Of a stretch of 64,000 nucleotides of DNA, positions 7,909-17,679 are shown in pieces (the first letter of the stretch is position 1; each line of letters begins with the position of its first letter). The DNA lies in NCBI RefSeq assembly GCF_000787395.1, contig NZ_JRAA01000003.1:372001-436000 (forward strand). Reading direction: 5' to 3'. The notes beneath the pieces were generated by a model. It made no database searches. It was not told the DNA's origin and saw nothing but the letters and a program-made list of their open reading frames with translations. Origin of the DNA: Solemya velum gill symbiont (GTDB taxonomy: Bacteria; Pseudomonadota; Gammaproteobacteria; Chromatiales; Chromatiaceae). The position numbers were made by a program, and so were the translations under genes.

Positions 7909-7969
7909 TGTGAAGGTGCGCCGGTAGGATAATTGCTTTTTACAGATTATGCTACCGGCGCTTTTTCAT

Positions 7970-9775
7970 TTACTCGTCGAGGAAGCTGCGCAGACGCTCC
8001 GAACGGGTAGGGTGGCGCAGTTTGCGCAGGGCCTTTGCTTCTATCTGGCGAATACGCTCACGTGTTACATCGAACTGTTTACCAACTTCCTCAAGGGTGT
8101 GGTCGGTATTCATGTCGATGCCGAAACGCATGCGCAGGACCTTGGCTTCACGTGCTGTGAGTCCGGAGAGCATGTTCTGGGTTGCTTCACGCAGGCCTTC
8201 GATGGTTGCCGAGTCGATTGGCGTGACTGCGTTTGAGTCCTCGATGAAGTCACCAAGATGCGAATCTTCATCATCACCAATTGGCGTCTCCATTGAGATA
8301 GGCTCTTTGGCAATCTTGAGTACCTTGCGGATTTTGTCTTCCGGCATGTCCATCTTTACAGCCAGCTCTTCCGGTGTTGCGTCGCGCCCCTGTTCCTGGA
8401 CGATCTGGCGCGAGATGCGGTTGAGCTTGTTGATGGTCTCGATCATGTGCACAGGAATACGGATAGTGCGCGCCTGGTCTGCAATCGAACGGGTGATTGC
8501 CTGGCGGATCCACCATGTTGCATAGGTCGAGAACTTGTAGCCGCGACGGTATTCGAACTTGTCGACAGCTTTCATCAGGCCGATGTTGCCTTCCTGGATC
8601 AGGTCAAGGAACTGCAGGCCGCGGTTGGTGTATTTCTTGGCGATCGAGATAACCAGTCGCAGGTTTGCCTCGACCATCTCTTTCTTTGCACGGCGTGCCT
8701 TGGCTTCACCAATCGACATCATGCGGTTGAGCTCTTTGAGCTGGGTGATGCCCAGGCTTGCGTGTTCTGTCACGATCAACAAGCGGTTCTGAATCTTCTG
8801 CACTTCATCAGCAATTTCGAGCAGTGCAGCCTTGGGTGCGCCCTTGGCCTTCGCCTGGATCTTGATCCAGTCGGAGTTTGTTTCATTCTCGGGGAATGAG
8901 GTGATGAACTGTTTGCGCTCCATGCCAGCATCGATACACAGTGCCATGATTTCACGCTCATATGTGCGGATGTTGTTCACTGCGCTTTTGACACGCATGG
9001 TAATCGCGATGAATACGGCAGGGATCAGTTTGAACTCGGTAAAGAATTCTGTGACCTTTTCCTGGCTCTTTTGAGCCTTGGCAGCGTCGCCAGCATCCAT
9101 TGCCTTGCGCAGGGCATTGTAGTTACGCTTCAGTCCGGTAACGCGGCGCTTGGTCTCTTCTGGATCAGGGCCTGTGTCAGCGGGAGTGTCATCGTCGTCA
9201 CTGCTGTTCGCTTCCTGGTCTGCCTTGGAGACAGGCGTTGCAGGTGTCACATCATCGAAGTCAATGAAGCCCGAAATGACGTCGGTTAGCTTGCCTTCCT
9301 CGCTCTGTGCGATTTCGAATCGCTCGAGGAGATCCTCTATAACAGGCGGGTACATTGAAGCAGCCGTGGAGACCTGGCGAAGGCCGTCCTCGATACGCTT
9401 GGCAATGCGCAGTTCGTCTTCACGAGTCAGGAGCTCTACCGTACCCATCTCACGCATATACATGCGTACCGGGTCAGTTGTGCGGCCAAAATCTGTATCA
9501 ACAGAAGCCAGTGCAGCAGCAGCTGCTTCCGCAGCATCATCGTCTGCTGGCGCAGCTTCGTCCATGGTCGTCTCGTCGAGATCGGGTGCTGTCTCGTAGA
9601 CGTTAATTCCCATGTCGTTAATCATGCGAATGATGTCTTCGATCTGCTCCGGATCGACAATCGTATCAGGGAGATGGTCGTTTACTTCAGCATAGGTCAG
9701 ATAGCCCTGTTCTCTTGCTTTATCAATCAGCAGTTTGATCTGGGAGACCTGTTGTGCTTGGTTCATTTGGCTCAT
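7970..9775 (-). CDS. rpoD: RNA polymerase primary sigma factor (sigma-70)
   Basis: The protein is about 601 residues from the ATG at 9775 (MSQMNQAQQ); a GTG six codons upstream gives a longer form but is less typical. Region 1.1 ([14 protein letters not shown]) is at the N-terminus and is followed by a variable acidic spacer. Region 2 holds [20 protein letters not shown] and [20 protein letters not shown]; region 3 and the region 4 helix-turn-helix [20 protein letters not shown] complete it. It directs transcription of housekeeping genes. It is the last gene of the minus-strand rpsU-yqeY-dnaG-rpoD operon, about 110 bases after dnaG. Confidence 0.97.
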   Translation of the reverse strand: MSQMNQAQQVSQIKLLIDKAREQGYLTYAEVNDHLPDTIVDPEQIEDIIRMINDMGINVYETAPDLDETTMDEAAPADDDAAEAAAAALASVDTDFGRTTDPVRMYMREMGTVELLTREDELRIAKRIEDGLRQVSTAASMYPPVIEDLLERFEIAQSEEGKLTDVISGFIDFDDVTPATPVSKADQEANSSDDDDTPADTGPDPEETKRRVTGLKRNYNALRKAMDAGDAAKAQKSQEKVTEFFTEFKLIPAVFIAITMRVKSAVNNIRTYEREIMALCIDAGMERKQFITSFPENETNSDWIKIQAKAKGAPKAALLEIADEVQKIQNRLLIVTEHASLGITQLKELNRMMSIGEAKARRAKKEMVEANLRLVISIAKKYTNRGLQFLDLIQEGNIGLMKAVDKFEYRRGYKFSTYATWWIRQAITRSIADQARTIRIPVHMIETINKLNRISRQIVQEQGRDATPEELAVKMDMPEDKIRKVLKIAKEPISMETPIGDDEDSHLGDFIEDSNAVTPIDSATIEGLREATQNMLSGLTAREAKVLRMRFGIDMNTDHTLEEVGKQFDVTRERIRQIEAKALRKLRHPTRSERLRSFLDE

Positions 9776-9885
9776 AAACTGAATTTCCACCACGCAAATA
9801 AAATGGCCTGAAAAGCTAGGCCATGAGACGAACTTAAAAAGAATCAGGTATTATAGTCGGTTATATCTGAATATTCCAGAAGGTT

Positions 9886-11619
9886 TCACCCTTTTACTGC
9901 ATTTTCCCCGTCGTCCAGGAGCTCCCTGAGCTGTTTCTTCTCCTCATCTCCCAGTTGATGCAGGGGGCGGCTGAGCAGTTGCTTCAGCTGCCGCTTCTGA
10001 TATTGGGACGCAAGCTGGCGAAAACAACCGCGTAACTCTTCTGAAAGGCCCTCTTCGGGAATGTCCAGTGGCCCCTGAAGGAGATGCTGCAGATGCTCCC
10101 CAATTGCGCTTCCGTGCCAGTGTGTGACTACTCGAGCGCTGCTTATTTCTGGATTATTTCTAATTAAATCAATGATTTCACTCAGAAGATCGACACCTTT
10201 CACTTGCGCCATTTGCCAACCTTGCCGTGGTTCAAAATCCAGAATCAGCTGTGGGCGTTCGAGCAGAATACGCAGTGCCAGGCGAACCGGGGTGGATGGC
10301 TGCGCCGGGGTTTGGGTGGTCGGCTGTTGTGCCGGTGCGGGTGTCGAATCCGGAGTACGGCTCTCCAACCCGGTAATCTGTTCCAGTTTTCTGTTGAGCA
10401 GGTCTCTCAGCGTACCGGGAGGGATTTTTTCAATGAAGGGTGTAATGGCATCTGAAAAGCGTGCTCGCCCATCCAGAGTGCCGGTATCAATCTGCTGTTG
10501 AAAATGATCAAACAGGTACCCGGAGAGTGGCGGTGCATCCATGAAGCGCTGGCGCAGGGCATCTGAATCCTCCTTGCGTACCAGAGAATCCGGATCCTCT
10601 CCATCGGGAAGAAACAGGAAACGTGCCTCGCGGCCGGCTTTCATCAGCGGCAGAATGGTCTGCAGCGCTTTCCAGGCAGCATCACGTCCGGCACGGTCTC
10701 CATCGAAACAGAAGACCACCTTGTCGACGGTACGAAACAGCAATTCCAGGTGCTTCTCGGTTGTTGCCGTGCCGAGGGTCGCAACAGCGTTGTTAATATC
10801 ATGTTGTGCAAGTGCCACCACGTCCATGTAGCCCTCGACAACAACAAGGTAATCCTCGCCATGGTTTGCACGTCTCGCCTCGTAGAGCCCATAGAGAATC
10901 GTGCCCTTGTGGAACACCGGGGTTTCAGGTGAGTTGAGATACTTGGGTTTGTCGTCGCCAATAATGCGTCCGCCAAAACCGACGACGCGACCGCGTGTAT
11001 CGCGGATCGGGAACATGATGCGATCACGGAAACGGTCATATGGGTTGCCGTTATCACGCTGGCTGCTTAGGCCCGCATTCTCGAAATTACGCAAGGTGTG
11101 TTGCGAGGAGAGTGCACAGAGCAGGTTATCCCATCCCGGTGGCGCGTAGCCGATACCGAAGGTGAGGGCGATTTCGCCGGAGAGGCCGCGCTCTTTCAGG
11201 TAGTCGACAGCACGTTTTCCCTGCTGCTTGTCTTTCAGCTGTTGCTGGTAGAAATTGCTGGCAGCCTCAAGCAAGGCATAGACTGGTTGAAGATCAGGGC
11301 CTTTTTGCACCGAACCGCCTTCATGCGGTACTTCCACTCCCGCCTGCTTGGCGAGTTCCTCGATGGCTTCGACAAAGCTGAGGTGTTCATACTCCATCAG
11401 AAAACCGATCGCGGTTCCATGCGCACCACAGCCAAAGCAGTGATAGAACTGTTTTTGCGGACTGACGGTGAAAGAGGGGGTTTTTTCAGTGTGGAATGGG
11501 CAACAGGCCTGGAACTCACCGCCGGCTTTTTTCAGCGGAACGCGATGCTCCACCACGTCAACAATGTCAACGCGTGCAAGAAGCTGGTCGATAAATTCGT
11601 TTGGGATCCTGCCTGCCAT
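9886..11619 (-). CDS. dnaG: DNA primase
   Basis: This 577-residue primase has the N-terminal CHC2 zinc finger (CCPFHTEKTPSF, then FHCFGCG-type YHCFGCGAHG at about 40-65). The catalytic TOPRIM domain begins at YLVVVEGYMDVVAL near residue 258, with DGDRAGRDAAWKAL following. The C-terminal helicase-binding domain is preceded by a Pro/Gln/Thr-rich linker at about 425-445. It makes RNA primers at the replication fork with DnaB. It is the third gene of the macromolecular-synthesis operon. Confidence 0.97.
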   Translation of the reverse strand: MAGRIPNEFIDQLLARVDIVDVVEHRVPLKKAGGEFQACCPFHTEKTPSFTVSPQKQFYHCFGCGAHGTAIGFLMEYEHLSFVEAIEELAKQAGVEVPHEGGSVQKGPDLQPVYALLEAASNFYQQQLKDKQQGKRAVDYLKERGLSGEIALTFGIGYAPPGWDNLLCALSSQHTLRNFENAGLSSQRDNGNPYDRFRDRIMFPIRDTRGRVVGFGGRIIGDDKPKYLNSPETPVFHKGTILYGLYEARRANHGEDYLVVVEGYMDVVALAQHDINNAVATLGTATTEKHLELLFRTVDKVVFCFDGDRAGRDAAWKALQTILPLMKAGREARFLFLPDGEDPDSLVRKEDSDALRQRFMDAPPLSGYLFDHFQQQIDTGTLDGRARFSDAITPFIEKIPPGTLRDLLNRKLEQITGLESRTPDSTPAPAQQPTTQTPAQPSTPVRLALRILLERPQLILDFEPRQGWQMAQVKGVDLLSEIIDLIRNNPEISSARVVTHWHGSAIGEHLQHLLQGPLDIPEEGLSEELRGCFRQLASQYQKRQLKQLLSRPLHQLGDEEKKQLRELLDDGENAVKG

Positions 11620-11683
11620 TGCCGTAGTTTAACCTACAATGCAGCCAGGTTTGTTGATTGGTATGGCAGCGGGTGTGTCAGGG

Positions 11684-12127
11684 TTAGCCGGTCAGCTTCT
11701 GCTTGACGAGTGCACTGGCTGCACCCATGTCTGCCTTGCCCTGTAACTTGCCCTTGAGCTGTCCCATCACCTTTCCCATGTCCTTGGGGCCGCTGGCACC
11801 AGTTGCAGCGATGATCTCGTCAATCACTGCAGCTACCTCGTCTTCGGACATCTGCTCGGGAAGATATCCCTCGATGATACCGATTTCGTAGGTCTCCTGA
11901 TCAGCGAGTTCAGTGCGGCCAGCATCTGTGTACTGGGTGACTGAATCACGACGCTGTTTGACCATCTTGGTCAGTACACCGGTGATATCCGCATCGGAGA
12001 GTTCTTCCCGCGTATCGACCTCGACTTGCTTGACGGCAGCAAGGATAAGGCGAATAACGCCCAGGCGTGACTTGTCACCACCTTTCATGGCGGCTTTCAT
12101 GTCATCCGTAAGCTGCTGTTTAAGCAT
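11684..12127 (-). CDS. yqeY: GatB/YqeY domain protein
   Basis: This 147-residue protein is a single GatB/YqeY tail domain, with the characteristic segments LGVIRLILAAVKQVEVD and a GKVMGQLKGKLQGKADM motif near the C-terminus. The same fold ends GatB, where it contacts tRNA, but the free-standing protein's role is not established. It sits between rpsU and dnaG, an arrangement common in non-enteric gammaproteobacteria. Confidence 0.92.
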   Translation of the reverse strand: MLKQQLTDDMKAAMKGGDKSRLGVIRLILAAVKQVEVDTREELSDADITGVLTKMVKQRRDSVTQYTDAGRTELADQETYEIGIIEGYLPEQMSEDEVAAVIDEIIAATGASGPKDMGKVMGQLKGKLQGKADMGAASALVKQKLTG

Positions 12128-12176
12128 GAGGGGTACCGGGAGGGTAGAGTCTGTTATCGGTCAGTACAGTATTAAC

Positions 12177-12392
12177 TTAGTACTGACGATCGAAACGACG
12201 GCTTTCGCGAGACACCTTCTTCATGTTGCGCTTGACTGCTGCTGCAGCTTTACGCTTACGCTCGGAAGTTGGCTTCTCGTAGAATTCGCGACGGCGAACC
12301 TCGGCAAGAACGCCTGCTTTTTCACAGGAGCGTTTGAAACGTCGCAGTGCGACTTCAAAGGGTTCGTTATCTTTAACGCGTACGCTTGGCAT
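12177..12392 (-). CDS. rpsU: 30S ribosomal protein bS21
   Basis: The 71-residue, highly basic protein begins [20 protein letters not shown] and has a C-terminus rich in Lys and Arg, identical in plan to other gammaproteobacterial S21 proteins. S21 helps the 30S subunit bind mRNA at the anti-Shine-Dalgarno region. It is the first gene of the rpsU-yqeY-dnaG-rpoD operon, 49 bases before yqeY. Confidence 0.97.
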   Translation of the reverse strand: MPSVRVKDNEPFEVALRRFKRSCEKAGVLAEVRRREFYEKPTSERKRKAAAAVKRNMKKVSRESRRFDRQY

Positions 12393-12459
12393 GTCTTTCC
12401 TCAGAAAAGAATCAATTTAATTACCGGTAAATATTGACCGGAAGGCAATAAAGCGCGAA

Positions 12460-12487
12460 ATTGTAGTCGATTTCAGCCAAATTGCAA
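12460..12487 (-). promoter_or_regulatory. Sigma-70-type promoter for the rpsU operon
   Basis: On the minus strand, TTGCAA (12482-12487) and TACAAT (12460-12465) are 16 bases apart, and transcription would start about 60 bases before rpsU. The -10 box matches 5 of 6 and the -35 box 4 of 6. It lies in the 103-base gap shared with tsaD. Confidence 0.55.
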
Positions 12488-12495
12488 AATTTCTA

Positions 12496-13524
12496 ATGAA
12501 GATTCTTGGAATAGAGACCTCCTGCGACGAAACCGGCGTCGCCATTTATGACTCAAATGAGGGTCTGATTGCCAACCTTGTGCATAGCCAGATTGATGTT
12601 CACGCCCCATATGGCGGCGTGGTGCCGGAACTCGCCTCGCGTGACCATGTGCGCAAAACTATCCCGTTAATCAAGCAGTTACTGGTTGAGAGTGGGTTGC
12701 AGGAGAGCGATATCGATGGCGTTGCCTACACCCGTGGACCGGGTTTGGTTGGCGCATTGCTGGTCGGTGCAGCCGTGGGCCGAAGCATCGCCTGGGCCTG
12801 GAATGTGCCCGCGATCGGAATTCATCATATGGAGGGGCATTTACTCGCTCCTTTGCTCGAAAGTCGCCAACCGGCGTTTCCTTTTGTTGCCTTGCTGGTC
12901 TCAGGCGGGCATACACAACTCGTTGAAGTGACCAGTATCGGCGACTATCGTCTGCTTGGTGAATCACTCGATGACGCTGCCGGTGAAGCTTTCGACAAAA
13001 CTGCCAAACTGCTTGGCCTGCCATATCCCGGTGGGCCGGAGCTTGCAAAGCTGGCAGAGCAGGGGGATGCATCCAGGTTCCGTTTTCCTCGCCCGATGAC
13101 AGACCGACCGGGTCTCGATTTCAGCTTCAGTGGCCTGAAGACCTTTGCCCTGAACACAATGCAGGAGCATGAGCCACTCGACGATCAGACCCGTGCCGAT
13201 ATCGCACGTGCATTTGAAGATGCCGTGGTCGACACCCTTGTCATCAAGTGTCGCCGGGCTGTTGAACAGACAAAGGTAACTCACCTGGTGATGGCGGGTG
13301 GCGTCAGCGCCAATCGCCGCTTACGCGAAAAGCTGGAAACAGAGTTGCAGAAAAAGGGTGTTGAGGTGCTCTACCCGCGTCCGGAATTCTGTACGGATAA
13401 TGGCGCCATGATCGCTTTTGCAGGCTGGCAGCGTTTACAGGCGGGCTTGCATGATGAAGATGCCGGCTTCCAGGTAACGCCGCGCTGGCCGATGACTGAG
13501 CTTGAACCTCTGAAAGCAGAGTGA
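12496..13524 (+). CDS. tsaD: tRNA N6-threonylcarbamoyladenosine transferase TsaD
   Basis: This 342-residue ASKHA-fold protein begins [19 protein letters not shown]. It has the metal-binding HMEGH motif (in [13 protein letters not shown], near residue 111), and SGGHTQL and [11 protein letters not shown] nucleotide-binding segments. With TsaB, TsaC and TsaE it installs t6A37 on ANN-decoding tRNAs. It is divergent from rpsU, a conserved arrangement. No strong ribosome binding site precedes the ATG. It ends one base before the convergent plsY gene. Confidence 0.97.
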   Translation: MKILGIETSCDETGVAIYDSNEGLIANLVHSQIDVHAPYGGVVPELASRDHVRKTIPLIKQLLVESGLQESDIDGVAYTRGPGLVGALLVGAAVGRSIAWAWNVPAIGIHHMEGHLLAPLLESRQPAFPFVALLVSGGHTQLVEVTSIGDYRLLGESLDDAAGEAFDKTAKLLGLPYPGGPELAKLAEQGDASRFRFPRPMTDRPGLDFSFSGLKTFALNTMQEHEPLDDQTRADIARAFEDAVVDTLVIKCRRAVEQTKVTHLVMAGGVSANRRLREKLETELQKKGVEVLYPRPEFCTDNGAMIAFAGWQRLQAGLHDEDAGFQVTPRWPMTELEPLKAE

Positions 13525-13525
13525 T

Positions 13526-14131
13526 TCAGCCTTTCTGGCCGATCTTTCCCTCGGTACCGTTCAGCAGTCTCTCTATGTTCGTCCTGTGACGCCAGAAGAG
13601 AATCACCGTAATCAGGGTTTGGCATGCAGTAAGAAAAGCGTTGTTCCACTGCAGGTAGACGATTACCGGAGCCATCGCCATGGCTGTCAGTGCTGCCAGT
13701 GACGAGTAGCGAAACAGCAGCGCCATGACCAGCCACACGGCAACCACGCCCAGCCCGGTCAGGAGTGAAAATCCGAACAGCACACCGAGTGCCGTGGCAA
13801 CACCTTTACCGCCCTTGAAACCGAAAAAGATCGGGTAGAGGTGTCCAAGAAATGCAGCGAGTCCGACAAGTGCGATGACATCAAGTGGCTGCTCCAGCAT
13901 CTTTGCAGCGAGAACAGGGAGTAAACCTTTCAGCCAATCTCCGGCCAATGTAATCGCAGCTGCTTTTTTTCCGCCCAGGCGTAATACATTGGTGGCACCT
14001 GGATTTTTTGAGCCCTGTTCACGTGGGTCGGGTAGTCCCATCAGTCGACAAACGATGATGGCGCTCGAAATGGAGCCAACCAGGTAGCCGGCAAGGATTA
14101 GCAGCAGGGCGAATAGGGTTATCTCGGGCAT
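13526..14131 (-). CDS. plsY: Acyl-phosphate:glycerol-3-phosphate acyltransferase PlsY
   Basis: The 201-residue integral membrane protein has about five transmembrane helices and the conserved cytosolic loops GSKNPGATNVLR (about 41-52) and FFGFKGGKGVATALG (about 99-113). It makes lysophosphatidate from acyl-phosphate, the first step of phospholipid synthesis. The chosen ATG gives MPEITLFALL, the usual N-terminus; the longer in-frame extension to 14476 is not family-like. It is convergent with tsaD. Confidence 0.95.
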   Translation of the reverse strand: MPEITLFALLLILAGYLVGSISSAIIVCRLMGLPDPREQGSKNPGATNVLRLGGKKAAAITLAGDWLKGLLPVLAAKMLEQPLDVIALVGLAAFLGHLYPIFFGFKGGKGVATALGVLFGFSLLTGLGVVAVWLVMALLFRYSSLAALTAMAMAPVIVYLQWNNAFLTACQTLITVILFWRHRTNIERLLNGTEGKIGQKG

Positions 14132-14305
14132 TTGGGAAATTAGATTGAACCTGTCATACATGAAGTATGTCAAAAAAGCGCATCCATGACGAACTGTTTG
14201 CGCCATGTTGAGATTCGACATGGCAGTCGTCCGGGTTGGCAGGCATAATCTGCAAAGCAACTTTAAAGTAAAGAATGGAACCCGTTTATACGGGAGAATC
14301 ATCGA

Positions 14306-15739
14306 ATGATCAGAACAATAATTGAAGACAGGTTCAGGAGCAGTATGACAAAGACAGGATCGGCCTTTTTGGGATTGCTGGCCACAATCGCTCTGTTTCC
14401 TCTCGCCGTACAGGCATCCCAGGTTCAGGAGTTTGAACTGGAGAACGGTATGAAAGTGATCGTCAAGGAAGATCATCGTGCACCGATCGCTGTTTCACAA
14501 GTTTGGTACAAGGTTGGTTCTTCCTACGAACCGGAAGGGCAGACAGGTATATCGCATGTCCTTGAGCACTTGATGTTCAAGGGAACAGAGCGTTATGGCC
14601 CGAATGAATTCTCGAAAATCATCTCCGAAAACGGCGGGCGTGAAAATGCCTTCACAGGTCGTGACTACACCGCCTATTTCCAGACACTCTCATCAGACCG
14701 GTTGAATATCGCCTTCGACCTCGAGGCAGATCGCATGCGCAACCTGCTGCTCGACGAGAAAGAGTTTCAGAAAGAGCGCGACGTCGTTACCGAGGAGCGC
14801 CGCCTGCGCACCGAGGATAAGCCAACAGCACTGACTTACGAGCAGTTCAACGCAGTGGCCTGGCGTGTGCTGCCTTATCGTCGCCCCATCATTGGATGGA
14901 TGAGTGATCTCGAGAACCTGAAAATCGAAGACCTGCGCGACTGGTATCAGCTCTGGTATGCACCAAACAACGCAACACTTGTTGTGGTTGGTGACGTTGA
15001 TGCAGAAAAGATTCACACCATGGCGCAGGAGACATTTGGCCAGTTACCTCCGTCTGACCTGCCAGTCATGAAGACGCCTGTCGAGCCTGCACACAATGGT
15101 GTGACGCGCCTGCAGGTCAAGGCACCGGCAAAGCAGCCTTACCTGCTGATGGGCTTCAAGGCGCCGGTTGTTACCACGGTTAGCGAAGAGAATGCATGGG
15201 AGCCATATGCAATGGAGGCGCTTGCAGCTGTTCTGGATGGTGGTGACAGTGCTCGTCTGAGCCGTTCCCTGATTCGTGGCAGCAGTATCGCCAACAGTGC
15301 AGGTGCGAGTTATAACGCCTACACGCGCCTTCCCGGCATGGTGATGTTTGACGGTGTTCCAGCAGAGGGACGCAGTATCAAGGACCTGGAGAAAGCGTTG
15401 CTCTCCGAGATTGAAAAGGTCAAGGCTGAACCGGTTGCAGCAGATGAGCTCAAGCGCGTTGTGACCCAGACTGTTGCCAGCAAGGTGTATGAGAAAGACT
15501 CGGTTTTCTACCAGGCGATGCAGATCGGCATGCTGGAGACAGTCGGACTCGATTGGCGCCTGACTGACAGCTATGTTGAAAAGCTCAGGGCGGTGACTCC
15601 CGAACAGGTGCAGGAGGTTGCACAAAGATACCTGCAACCGGATAACATGACGATTGCCATTCTCGATCCGCAGCCCATGGATGAGAAGCAGGCCGAATCA
15701 AAATCCAGGCCGCATGTGGGGGTGAAGCATGGCTCATAA
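14306..15739 (+). CDS. M16 family zinc metallopeptidase (catalytic member)
   Basis: This protein of about 477 residues contains the inverted zinc motif HVLEHLMF (HxxEH, near residue 89) with the downstream glutamate expected around residue 165 (ERDVVTEERRLR), so it should be active. An N-terminal signal peptide ending AVQAS points to the periplasm. Two starts are possible: 14306, preceded by GGGAGA, and 14345, preceded by AGGAG and giving a cleaner signal peptide. The next gene overlaps by 11 bases and encodes an M16 protein without the zinc site. Pairs like this assemble as an active plus inactive heterodimer in other proteobacteria. The substrate is unknown. Confidence 0.92.
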   Translation: MIRTIIEDRFRSSMTKTGSAFLGLLATIALFPLAVQASQVQEFELENGMKVIVKEDHRAPIAVSQVWYKVGSSYEPEGQTGISHVLEHLMFKGTERYGPNEFSKIISENGGRENAFTGRDYTAYFQTLSSDRLNIAFDLEADRMRNLLLDEKEFQKERDVVTEERRLRTEDKPTALTYEQFNAVAWRVLPYRRPIIGWMSDLENLKIEDLRDWYQLWYAPNNATLVVVGDVDAEKIHTMAQETFGQLPPSDLPVMKTPVEPAHNGVTRLQVKAPAKQPYLLMGFKAPVVTTVSEENAWEPYAMEALAAVLDGGDSARLSRSLIRGSSIANSAGASYNAYTRLPGMVMFDGVPAEGRSIKDLEKALLSEIEKVKAEPVAADELKRVVTQTVASKVYEKDSVFYQAMQIGMLETVGLDWRLTDSYVEKLRAVTPEQVQEVAQRYLQPDNMTIAILDPQPMDEKQAESKSRPHVGVKHGS

Positions 15740-17069
15740 TGGTCGCAGGATTGTCTCCCTGTTGCTGGTGCTTCTGTTACCGCTGACTGCACAGGCAACA
15801 CCTGAAATTCAGTCCTGGATCACAGCCAAGGGCGCCAAGGTGATGTATGTGCATGTGCCTGATCTGCCGATGGTTGATGTGCGCATGGTATTCGATGCAG
15901 GCAGTGCGCGAGATGATAGTAAACCGGGTATTGCTGCACTGACGAATACACTGCTTAACGACGGAGCAGGCGAGTGGAATGCCAACCATTTGGCAGAGCG
16001 TTTTGAAAATATTGGTGCGCGCTTTACCACCAGTTCACTACGCGACATGGCGATTGTCTCGCTGCGTACTTTGACTGATGACGAGGAGGTGTTGAACCAG
16101 AGCCTCGACACCATTGCAGCCGTTGTCACGCAGCCGCAGTTTGACGAGGAAGAGATCGAGCGTCGTCGCCAGCAGGTTCTGGTGGGGCTTGAGCAGCAGA
16201 AACAGAATGCCGGTACTGTCGCCAGTAAAGCCTTCTACAAATCACTTTATGGCGATCACCCGTATGGTCATAACCCGTCCGGAAATGCCGTTAGTGTGGC
16301 GGCGATTACGGTCGAGGATATTCGCAACTATTTCAAGCAGTACTATGTTGCTTCGAACCTTGTTGTTGCCATCGTCGGTGCAGTGGATCGTGCACAGGCA
16401 GAAAAAGTGGTTGAGCAGATTACCGCGGAGATGCCTGCCGGTGAAAAGGCAGCACCGCTGCCGAAGGTCACATTCAGCACGGGCGAAAGCCTCAGTATCG
16501 ACTTTCCCTCGACGCAGACACATATCTATCTTGGTCAGCCAGGCATGTCACGCAGTGACCCTGACTATCTTCCACTTTATGTAGGTAACCACGTATTCGG
16601 AGGCAGCGGCCTGGTGTCAATGTTGTCTGAAGAGGTGCGTGAGAAGCGCGGTCTCTCCTACAGTGTTTACAGCTATTTTTCACCGATGCGCGCTGAAGGT
16701 CCCTTCATGATGGTGGCGCAGACGCGTAATGAACGTGCCGAAGAGGCACTTGGTGTGATGCGTGAACAGCTTGCTGACTTCATTAAAAATGGCCCACCGG
16801 AAGAGCGCCTGGAGCGTTCCAAGAACAATATCAGCGGTGGTTTTCCCCTGCGTGTCTCGTCAAACAGCAAGATTGTTGAGTACATCGCCATGATTGGTTT
16901 CTATGACTACCCGCTCGACTACCTTGCAACTTTTGTCAGCAGGGTTGAGGCTGTCACTGCAGAGCAGATTCATTCAGCATTCAAGCGTCGCGTTCATCCG
17001 AATAATCTCGCCACTGTCCTGGTTGGCAACAGCAGCGAAAACGGCACTCCTGCAGAGAAGCAGGAGTAA
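15729..17069 (+). CDS. M16 family protein lacking the zinc site (partner subunit)
   Basis: This 446-residue protein has a signal peptide (LLLVLLLPLTAQA) and both M16 halves, but where HxxEH should be it reads GIAALTNTLLNDG, so it cannot bind zinc in the usual way. The C-terminal half keeps the Arg/Tyr substrate-binding segment REKRGLSYSVYSYF, typical of the non-catalytic chain. It overlaps the catalytic M16 gene by 11 bases, which favours translational coupling and a fixed 1:1 complex in the periplasm. Confidence 0.9.
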   Translation: MAHNGRRIVSLLLVLLLPLTAQATPEIQSWITAKGAKVMYVHVPDLPMVDVRMVFDAGSARDDSKPGIAALTNTLLNDGAGEWNANHLAERFENIGARFTTSSLRDMAIVSLRTLTDDEEVLNQSLDTIAAVVTQPQFDEEEIERRRQQVLVGLEQQKQNAGTVASKAFYKSLYGDHPYGHNPSGNAVSVAAITVEDIRNYFKQYYVASNLVVAIVGAVDRAQAEKVVEQITAEMPAGEKAAPLPKVTFSTGESLSIDFPSTQTHIYLGQPGMSRSDPDYLPLYVGNHVFGGSGLVSMLSEEVREKRGLSYSVYSYFSPMRAEGPFMMVAQTRNERAEEALGVMREQLADFIKNGPPEERLERSKNNISGGFPLRVSSNSKIVEYIAMIGFYDYPLDYLATFVSRVEAVTAEQIHSAFKRRVHPNNLATVLVGNSSENGTPAEKQE

Positions 17070-17076
17070 TCAGCCA

Positions 17077-17679
17077 GTGGGCGGGCGACACAAGAACAGC
17101 CTGCGCATTATTGGTGGTGAACATCGCGGCCGGCGTCTGCAGTTCGTTGCCCCGGAAGGGCTTCGACCAACGACTGACAGGGTGCGTGAAACCCTCTTCA
17201 ACTGGCTGCAGAACCGCATCCAGGGTGCGCGGGTACTCGACCTGTTTGCCGGTTCCGGTGCGCTGGGGTTCGAGGCTGCATCGCGTGGTGCACGTGAAGT
17301 CATGTTGGTGGAGATGAATCGCCAGGTGTGCGAAGTGTTGCGACAGAATGCAGCGCTGCTCGATTCGCCGGATGTGGATATCAGGGTACAGCAGCGCGAT
17401 GCCCGCAAGTTCCTGCAGCAGTCGGACGGCAGCAGCTTCGATATCGTCTTCCTCGACCCGCCTTTCAGGAAAAACCTGCTGCAGCCGGTTATCGAACTGC
17501 TTGAGTCAGATGGCTGGCTTGCGGACGATGCCCTGATCTACATCGAACAGGGCAGTGACGAACCCGAGGCACAGCTGCCACCCAGCTGGAAACCGCTGAA
17601 AGAGAAGAGTGCCGGACAGGTGCGTTATCAGCTGTTTGGTCGTGAATTGAGAGAGTCTGCAACCAGCGATAACCAGTGA
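17077..17679 (+). CDS. rsmD: 16S rRNA (guanine(966)-N(2))-methyltransferase RsmD
   Basis: The protein is about 200 residues from a GTG at 17077 (VGGRHKNSLRIIGGEHRGRR). The GTG follows AGGAG at 17061-17065, and ATG starts further upstream would lie inside the peptidase gene. It has the SAM-binding LDLFAGSGALGFEAASRGA motif and the FLDPPF catalytic motif. It methylates G966 of 16S rRNA. Its 3' end overlaps the convergent glcF gene by 52 bases. coaD and ftsY, its usual neighbours, are not here. Confidence 0.94.
   Translation: MGGRHKNSLRIIGGEHRGRRLQFVAPEGLRPTTDRVRETLFNWLQNRIQGARVLDLFAGSGALGFEAASRGAREVMLVEMNRQVCEVLRQNAALLDSPDVDIRVQQRDARKFLQQSDGSSFDIVFLDPPFRKNLLQPVIELLESDGWLADDALIYIEQGSDEPEAQLPPSWKPLKEKSAGQVRYQLFGRELRESATSDNQ

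Noticed and set aside
9150-9599. A serine-rich open frame opposite rpoD
   Set aside because: Its composition reflects the complement of Asp/Glu-rich rpoD codons.
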